From NCBI GenBank assembly GCA_018262455.1, contig JAGSPR010000149.1, positions 1 through 20,741 of the forward strand: 20,741 bases of DNA. Direction: 5' to 3'. Numbering within the stretch: position 1 is the first letter of the stretch; every line of letters starts with the position of its first letter. Made by a program: the position numbers and the translations under genes. This DNA comes from Deltaproteobacteria bacterium (GTDB lineage: Bacteria > Myxococcota > Polyangia > Haliangiales > Haliangiaceae). Shown one piece after another: positions 15,376-20,741 of the stretch. The notes beneath the pieces are model-generated. The model made no database searches. It worked only from the letters and a program-made list of their open reading frames with translations, and was not told the origin of the DNA.

Positions 15376-16216
15376 TGCTCGTCGGCGGCAAGCTGGTCGC
15401 GATCATCGACGACACGATCGTCGGAGCCGCCAGTGCCGCGGCCGCGCTCGAGACGCGCAAGCGTGCGGTGGCGGCGAAGGGCCTGATGTTGCTGTCGTCC
15501 GCGCTCGAGAGTGCGTTCGGCGGAGCTCACCCCTCCCCGACAAGTGATGGCGGGGACAACGTGGCGGACATCGTCGCGGCGATCGCGAACGACAAACGTG
15601 GCGTGATCGACGAGCGTCGGGCCGCCGCGCAAGCCGCCACCCGTGACCGCGTTCGGGCCGCGAGCGCTGCAACCCAGGCCGCGGCGGCGTCCGCCGCGAT
15701 GCCCGGCGAGCTCGAAGATCTCGGAAGCGGTAGCGCGCCGTTCGTCGACGACAACCCGCTGCCCGATGCGGCCGAGGTCGCGCGGCTGCGTGCCGAGGTC
15801 GAGCAACGCAAGGCCGAGATGACACGCTCGATGATGGCCGCGCGCGACGCCGCCACCGCGTTCTCGGAGCAGGCGAAGGGAGTGAAGGCGGCAGGCTCCG
15901 TGGACGAGGCCGCGCAACTCGATCGCAAGGCCGATGCCGAGCGGGCCCGGATGCACGCCCTCCTCGGGGAGCTCGCGACGCTCGAGACCGAGCTCGCGGA
16001 GCTCGAGCGGGTCCGCAAGACGCTGCACGATCTCCCACGATCGTCGGCGCGCCCGGCGTCGGGGGCACGACGACTGGATCGCGCACCGGCCCGGCGTCCG
16101 GACCGGCGGCGCCGAAGGCACCCGCGGGATCGCCTCGCAAGCCGGCATCGAACGTCGATGACGAGCTCGCGGCGCTCAAGCGCAAGATGCAATCGGCGCA
16201 GCCGAAGAAGAAGTGA
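15372..16216 (+). CDS. Coiled-coil protein with GT-B-like N-terminus, frameshifted near 16034
   Basis: As written the frame runs to 16472, but after RVRKTLHDL it becomes an Arg-rich non-coding translation crossing the next gene. Adding one C at the CCC (16034-16036) gives a sensible end: PTIVGAPGVGGTTTG, an Ala/Pro/Gly linker, then ASNVDDELAALKRKMQSAQ and PKKK, stopping at 16216. The restored product is 281 aa. Residues 1-50 (LVGGKLVAIIDDTIVGAASA and on to LLLSSALESAF) look like the closing strand-helix of a Rossmann domain. The middle is an Ala/Arg-rich helix (DERRAAAQAATRDRVRAASA). Residues about 136-222 are a strong coiled coil (VARLRAEVEQRKAEM, LETELAELERVRKTL). The restored stop overlaps the lipoprotein GTG start as GTGA, supporting the reconstruction. 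Cytoplasmic, function unknown. Confidence 0.6.
16034..16036. other. Apparent 1-nt frameshift site (CCC) in the coiled-coil gene
   Basis: Before this point the coding frame is the one starting at 15372. After it, sensible coding continues in the frame that reads CCC ACG ATC GTC. One additional C would join the two, and the joined frame ends at TGA 16214-16216. Confidence 0.6.
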
Positions 16217-16452
16217 TGCGCGGGTTGCTCGTGCTGTACCTTCTGCTCGCGGCCTGCGGGGAGCATCGGCCACCGGCGCGCCACTACGAGGTCGTCAAGC
16301 AGCCAGCCTCGGCGCACCCGGCCGCTCGCAAACGCCATGCGGCCCACGAGCACGCGCACGGTGCGCATCCGCACGGCGGGAGCGCTCACCATCACCACGA
16401 TCATCCCCATCCGCATCTGGATGGTCCGAACGGTCACCACCACCCGTACTGA
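16213..16452 (+). CDS. Histidine-rich lipoprotein, probable metal binder
   Basis: 79 aa from GTG 16213 (or ATG 16216). The signal peptide RGLLVLYLLLAAC carries lipobox LAAC (Cys15), so it is lipid-anchored. The 64-residue mature part holds 19 histidines, mostly in the last 40 residues (HAAHEHAHGAHPHGG, AHHHHDHPHPH, GHHHPY). Such tracts bind Zn, Ni, Cu or Co in metallochaperones and metal-uptake proteins; here the role as metal buffer is inferred from composition only. The start overlaps the end of the restored coiled-coil gene by 4 bp (GTGA), so it is translationally coupled and is the last gene of that unit. The aldehyde dehydrogenase follows 29 bp later with its own putative -10. Confidence 0.8.
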   Translation: MMRGLLVLYLLLAACGEHRPPARHYEVVKQPASAHPAARKRHAAHEHAHGAHPHGGSAHHHHDHPHPHLDGPNGHHHPY

Positions 16453-16469
16453 CAGGCCGCTCGGAGCGC

Positions 16470-16475
16470 TAGAGT
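16470..16475 (+). promoter_or_regulatory. -10-like TAGAGT, leaderless start
   Basis: TAGAGT (four of six -10 positions) ends 6 nt before ATG 16482. CTGACA at 16449-16454 matches five of six -35 positions, but the spacer is only 15 bp. Confidence 0.4.
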
Positions 16476-16481
16476 CCGCGC

Positions 16482-18014
16482 ATGGGCTCGCTCGCATCGA
16501 ACATCTCCGCCAAGGCCGCGGACACCAAGATCATCAGCGTCAACCCCGCGAACGGCACGACGCTCGGCGAGGTGCCGGACCAGACCCCGCTCGAGATCCG
16601 AGCCGCCGTCGATGCCGCGCGCGGCGCGCAGGTCGCGTGGGGTGGGCTCTCGGTCGAGACGCGGTGCAAGCGCGTGCTGCGCTACGCCGAGGTGCTGATG
16701 TCGCGCGCCGAGGAGGTCATCGATGTCATCGTGAAGGAGGGCGGCAAGACGCGCCTCGAAGCGCTCGGGATGGAGGTCATTCTCGTTGCCGATCTCGTGC
16801 GTTACTTCGCCCGGCATGCCCCCGCGATGCTCGCTCCCGAGCCCATCCCGCTGCACCTGCTCAAGCATCGCGGTAGCTACCTCCACTACGTGCCGCGCGG
16901 CGTGGTCGGAATCATCGCGCCATGGAACTTTCCGTTCTCGATCCCGCTGGGCGAGACGATGATGGCGCTGATCGCGGGCAACGGGGTCGTGCTCAAGCCC
17001 TCGGAGGTCACCCCGCTGATCGCGCTCAAGGCGCGCGAGCTCTATCTCGCCGCCGACCTACCGCCCGACCTGTTCCAGGTGGTCACGGGGCGAGGCGCCG
17101 CGGGTGCCGCGTTGGTCGACAGCGGCATCGATTACTGCGTGTTCACGGGATCGGTGTCGACCGGCAAGAAGGTCGCGGCCGCCTGCGGCGAGCGCCTGAT
17201 CCCTTGCACGCTCGAGCTCGGGGGCAAGGCGCCAGCGGTCGTGTGCGCCGACGCCGATCTCGACCGTGCCGCGCAGGCGATCACGTGGGGTGGGCTCGCG
17301 AACTCGGGCCAGGTCTGCGCCTCGATCGAGCGCGTCTATGCCGTCGACTCGATCCACGACGCGCTCGTCGAGAAGATCGTCAAGCGTGTCCGCGAGCTGC
17401 GCCAAGGTGACGCGTCCGCCGACGCCAACGTCGACCTGGGCGCGATGGCGTGGGATCAGCAGGTCAACAACGTCGAGCGACTCGTCGACTCGGCGCTCGC
17501 CGCTGGCGCCAAGCTCGAGGTGGGTGGTCACCGGTCACCCGGTCCCGGCCTGTTCTTCCAGCCCACGGTCCTGACCGGCTGCACCCAGAACATGGACGTC
17601 ATGCGCAAGGAGATCTTCGGTCCGGTGATCCCGATCATGCGTGTCGCGGACGAGGACATGGCGGTTCGTCACGCGAACGACTCTCACCTCGGGTTGCTCG
17701 CCTACGTGTTCACGCGCGATCGCGAGCGCGGCAAGAAGCTCGCGGAGCGCATCGAAGCCGGCACCGTGATGATCAACGACGTGCTCAACACCTACGCCTG
17801 TCCCGAAACCCCGTGGGGCGGCGTCAAGCAGAGCGGGATCGGGCGCACTCACTCCGTGGTCGGGCTGCGCGACCTTTGTCAGACCCGCCACGTCAACCAC
17901 GATCGCCTCGCGCTGCCTCGCGAGCTGTGGTGGTACCCGTACAAGGAGACCACGTTCCGCGCACTGCTCCGCGGCGCGAAGCTGCTGTTCGGCAAGCGAC
18001 CCTGGCAGCGCTAG
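16482..18014 (+). CDS. NAD(P)-dependent aldehyde dehydrogenase
   Basis: 510 aa. All catalytic elements of the ALDH superfamily are present: Asn149 in APWNFPFSIPLGE, the cofactor-binding FTGSVSTGKKVA (221-232), the general base Glu245 in LELGGKAP and the nucleophile Cys279 in NSGQVCASIERVY. KEIFGPVIPI and the C-terminal ETPWGGVKQSGIGR are also typical. It oxidises an aldehyde to the acid with NAD(P)+; the exact substrate (aliphatic, aromatic or semialdehyde) is not evident. After the usual end there is a roughly 30-residue extension (ALPRELWWYPYKETTF and on, ending FGKRPWQR), Trp/Arg-rich and possibly membrane-associating. The start has no Shine-Dalgarno but a TAGAGT 6 nt upstream, suggesting an independent leaderless transcript. 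Confidence 0.97.
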   Translation: MGSLASNISAKAADTKIISVNPANGTTLGEVPDQTPLEIRAAVDAARGAQVAWGGLSVETRCKRVLRYAEVLMSRAEEVIDVIVKEGGKTRLEALGMEVILVADLVRYFARHAPAMLAPEPIPLHLLKHRGSYLHYVPRGVVGIIAPWNFPFSIPLGETMMALIAGNGVVLKPSEVTPLIALKARELYLAADLPPDLFQVVTGRGAAGAALVDSGIDYCVFTGSVSTGKKVAAACGERLIPCTLELGGKAPAVVCADADLDRAAQAITWGGLANSGQVCASIERVYAVDSIHDALVEKIVKRVRELRQGDASADANVDLGAMAWDQQVNNVERLVDSALAAGAKLEVGGHRSPGPGLFFQPTVLTGCTQNMDVMRKEIFGPVIPIMRVADEDMAVRHANDSHLGLLAYVFTRDRERGKKLAERIEAGTVMINDVLNTYACPETPWGGVKQSGIGRTHSVVGLRDLCQTRHVNHDRLALPRELWWYPYKETTFRALLRGAKLLFGKRPWQR

Positions 18015-18044
18015 GAGCCTCCCCTTGGACGAGCGGGGGCCTCC
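18014..18044. terminator. Imperfect GC hairpin between convergent genes
   Basis: GGAGCCTCCCC (18014-18024) and GGGGGCCTCC (18035-18044) can form about nine pairs with one mismatch and one bulge around a 10-nt loop. It lies between the aldehyde dehydrogenase stop and the cupin stop. There is no T-tract, so it is only a candidate bidirectional terminator. Confidence 0.3.
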
Positions 18045-18047
18045 GAG

Positions 18048-18267
18048 TCAGCCGAGGCGGTCGTAGCGGTCTTCGAGTCGCACGACGTCCGGCGAAGTGG
18101 GTGAGCTCCAACCGGCCGGTCAGGACCATGACGGTCTCGTCCTTCTGCCGGTGGTATTGCAGCGAGAGCGCCTCGCCGGCACGGATATGGAGGATCTTGC
18201 CGACGTAGCGATCGGTGTGGGCCCAGATCAGCTCGTGGCCCCACGGCTTATCGACGACCTTCGACAC
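18048..18267 (-). pseudogene. Cupin (mannose-6-phosphate isomerase-like) with internal deletion and frameshift
   Basis: Both ends of a small single-domain cupin are present, the middle is not. From GTG 18267 it reads KPWGHELIWAHTDRYVGKIL, then LSLQYHRQKDETVMVLTG, which contains cupin motif 1 with its metal His and Glu. After LELTHF the frame changes, and the other frame reads PDVVRLEDRYDRLG and stops at 18048. DVVRLEDxYGR is the conserved C-terminal signature of this family. Intact members are about 115-120 aa; here only about 73 codons remain, so roughly 45 residues including cupin motif 2 are lost. The GTG start shares its first base with the TAG stop of the upstream lipoprotein (TAGTG), showing tight coupling. 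Either a decayed gene or an assembly error. Confidence 0.75.
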
Positions 18268-18998
18268 TACTTCTTGGGCGCGGGCGTGGGCGCTGGCGTG
18301 GAGGCACTCCCAGTTCCCGGTGCCTTGTCGGTGATGGCGCCGCTCGCCGTCGGATCCTGCGTGGTCGGCATCTCGACCTTGGGGCGCGCGCCCGGAATCT
18401 CCTCGCGGCGATCGACTTTTCCGTCGAAGTCATCGTCGTACAAGATCGCGAGCAGGACGGTGTCCTTGTACTGCTCCCACAGATCGGGCTGGCCGTCGTT
18501 GTTGCGGTCGCGGCGCACGCTCGTCAGCTGGCCGGTCGAGTCATAGACTTCCTTGACGTCGAACTTGCCGTCGAAGTCGGTGTCGCGCTCGACCTCGGCG
18601 ATCGCGCCGGCCTTGGTGTCGTAGACCGTCGACATGTCCCACTTGCCGTCGTAGTCGAAGTCGGCCTTCTCGAACAGCGGCGTGCCCTTGCGGTTGTAGG
18701 CGACGACCCAGTCCTTGCGACCGTCGTGATCGAAGTCGACCTGCTTGCAGGTCATGAACTCGAGCTTGGTTCCGCCCTCTTCATCGGTCCTGTAGAGCCG
18801 CCAGACATCGGGCTTGTTGTCGTGGTTGAGATCGTACGTCACGACGTTCTTGCCGTTGGTGTCGCACAGCGTCGGATCGACCTTGGGGATACTCGCATCC
18901 CCACCCTCGTTCTTGAGCGTCGTGTCCGCCTTCTTGCCCTTGCAGGCGGCGACCGACAACACCAACCAAAGCACGACCAGTTTCGAGAGCTTCGCCAT
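18267..18998 (-). CDS. Lipoprotein with six Asp-rich calcium-loop repeats
   Basis: 243 aa. The lipoprotein signal ends in lipobox VAAC (Cys19). The body has six repeats of the type DxDxDGxxD: DLNHDNKPD, DFDHDGRKD, DFDYDGKWD, DTDFDGKFD, DRNNDGQPD and DDDFDGKVD, each followed by an aromatic/hydrophobic strand (WRLYR, WVVAYN, DMSTVYD, DVKEVYD). This resembles the Ca-binding loops of FG-GAP/VCBS, thrombospondin type 3 and dockerin domains. The last 45 residues are a Thr/Pro/Ala-rich tail. It should be an envelope protein stabilised by Ca2+; binding partner unknown. TACCCT ends 9 nt before ATG, with TTGCAG 17 bp further up, a weak promoter divergent from the ribbon-helix-helix gene. The cupin is coupled downstream. 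Confidence 0.85.
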   Translation of the reverse strand: MAKLSKLVVLWLVLSVAACKGKKADTTLKNEGGDASIPKVDPTLCDTNGKNVVTYDLNHDNKPDVWRLYRTDEEGGTKLEFMTCKQVDFDHDGRKDWVVAYNRKGTPLFEKADFDYDGKWDMSTVYDTKAGAIAEVERDTDFDGKFDVKEVYDSTGQLTSVRRDRNNDGQPDLWEQYKDTVLLAILYDDDFDGKVDRREEIPGARPKVEMPTTQDPTASGAITDKAPGTGSASTPAPTPAPKK

Positions 18999-19040
18999 CA
19001 GAGGTCGAGGGTAATCGGGCCCACGTTCACCTGCAACCGT

Positions 19041-19069
19041 TTGACCCGTCTCATATGGCCACGTATGGT
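19041..19069 (+). promoter_or_regulatory. Sigma70-type promoter of the ribbon-helix-helix / lepA unit
   Basis: TTGACC (19041-19046, five of six), exactly 17 bp, then TATGGT (19064-19069, four of six). A transcript from about 19076 would begin after ATG 19055 and place the start at GTG 19088. It may serve lepA as well. Confidence 0.5.
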
Positions 19070-19087
19070 CACCCTCCCAGGGCCGAC

Positions 19088-19273
19088 GTGTCGCGCAAGA
19101 AGATCTCCACCACCGTGTACATCACCCCGGAGCAGGACGCGCAGCTCAAGGCATTGCACGCCCGGACGAAGGTCCCGGTGGCCGAGTACGTCCGGCAGGG
19201 CATCGATCTGGTCCTCGAGAACTACCGAGATCAGCTGCCTGGGCAGGTCGACCTCGTTCTCAGATCACGCTAA
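19088..19273 (+). CDS. Ribbon-helix-helix (CopG/Arc-type) DNA-binding protein
   Basis: 61 aa from GTG 19088; an upstream ATG at 19055 would give 72 aa. The shorter start is preferred because a good promoter (19041-19069) places the TSS after 19055, AGGG lies upstream of the GTG, and [17 protein letters not shown] is the usual beginning of such proteins. KKISTTVYI is the DNA-reading beta-strand, followed by helix 1 ([16 protein letters not shown]) and helix 2 ([18 protein letters not shown]). RHH proteins dimerise and repress genes, often their own. There is no toxin gene beside it; lepA follows after 11 bp, so a role outside toxin-antitoxin systems is likely. Target unknown. Confidence 0.83.
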   Translation: MSRKKISTTVYITPEQDAQLKALHARTKVPVAEYVRQGIDLVLENYRDQLPGQVDLVLRSR

Positions 19274-19284
19274 CTAGGGCCGTC

Positions 19285-20741
<1,457 letters not shown>

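Noticed and set aside
16217..16472. Continuation of the coiled-coil frame to 16472
   Set aside because: After 16034 the translation is Arg/Ser-rich and overlaps the whole His-rich lipoprotein gene. A one-base correction gives a sensible stop at 16216.

Overview
The window is GC-rich, densely coding DNA from a bacterium that looks like a member of the Myxococcota (former Deltaproteobacteria). This rests on the strong G/C third-position bias, the many small lipoproteins with no recognisable family, a COG3899-like ATPase/TPR protein, and a regulator that joins a cyclic-nucleotide domain to a PilZ-like domain. The assignment is inferred from style, not from a marker-gene search. Twenty-two protein genes are supported. 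No rRNA, tRNA, CRISPR array, insertion sequence or prophage gene was seen. No stretch over 300 bp lacks a gene; the longest gap is 7293-7503, which holds only a -10-like hexamer.

Left part (1-5.9 kb): a lipoprotein cut by the window edge with a GxxH motif (minus); a cNMP-binding/PilZ-like signalling protein (plus); then on the minus strand a TraB/PrgY-like membrane protein, a Tat-exported phospholipase C/acid phosphatase-type phosphoesterase and a small Lys/Ala-rich exported protein. A DUF1244 protein diverges from the TraB gene across a perfect palindrome and converges on an outer-membrane-type protein.

Middle (5.9-12.5 kb): two translationally coupled lipoproteins (minus), a GNAT/FemAB-like acyltransferase (plus), and a minus-strand run of a 955-aa AAA/TPR protein followed by a TerC/Alx-type membrane protein. 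The AAA/TPR gene has a good sigma70-type promoter just after a hairpin terminator.

Right part (12.5-20.7 kb): a secreted polysaccharide deacetylase (minus, frame broken at a G6/C6 run) diverges from a plus-strand cluster. The cluster has a D-2-hydroxyacid dehydrogenase, a GT-B-like protein, a coiled-coil protein with a frame break, a histidine-rich lipoprotein and an aldehyde dehydrogenase. Its first four genes are linked by short overlaps. Facing it is a minus-strand pair: a lipoprotein with six Asp-rich calcium-loop repeats, and a cupin whose centre is deleted. The window ends with a ribbon-helix-helix protein and the first 485 codons of lepA (elongation factor 4).

Two general signals stand out. 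Eight genes without a Shine-Dalgarno sequence carry a TANNNT hexamer 5-7 nt before the start codon, as expected for leaderless mRNAs. Three to four frame breaks or deletions lie between 13.4 and 18.3 kb, which points to either sequencing/assembly error or local gene decay.
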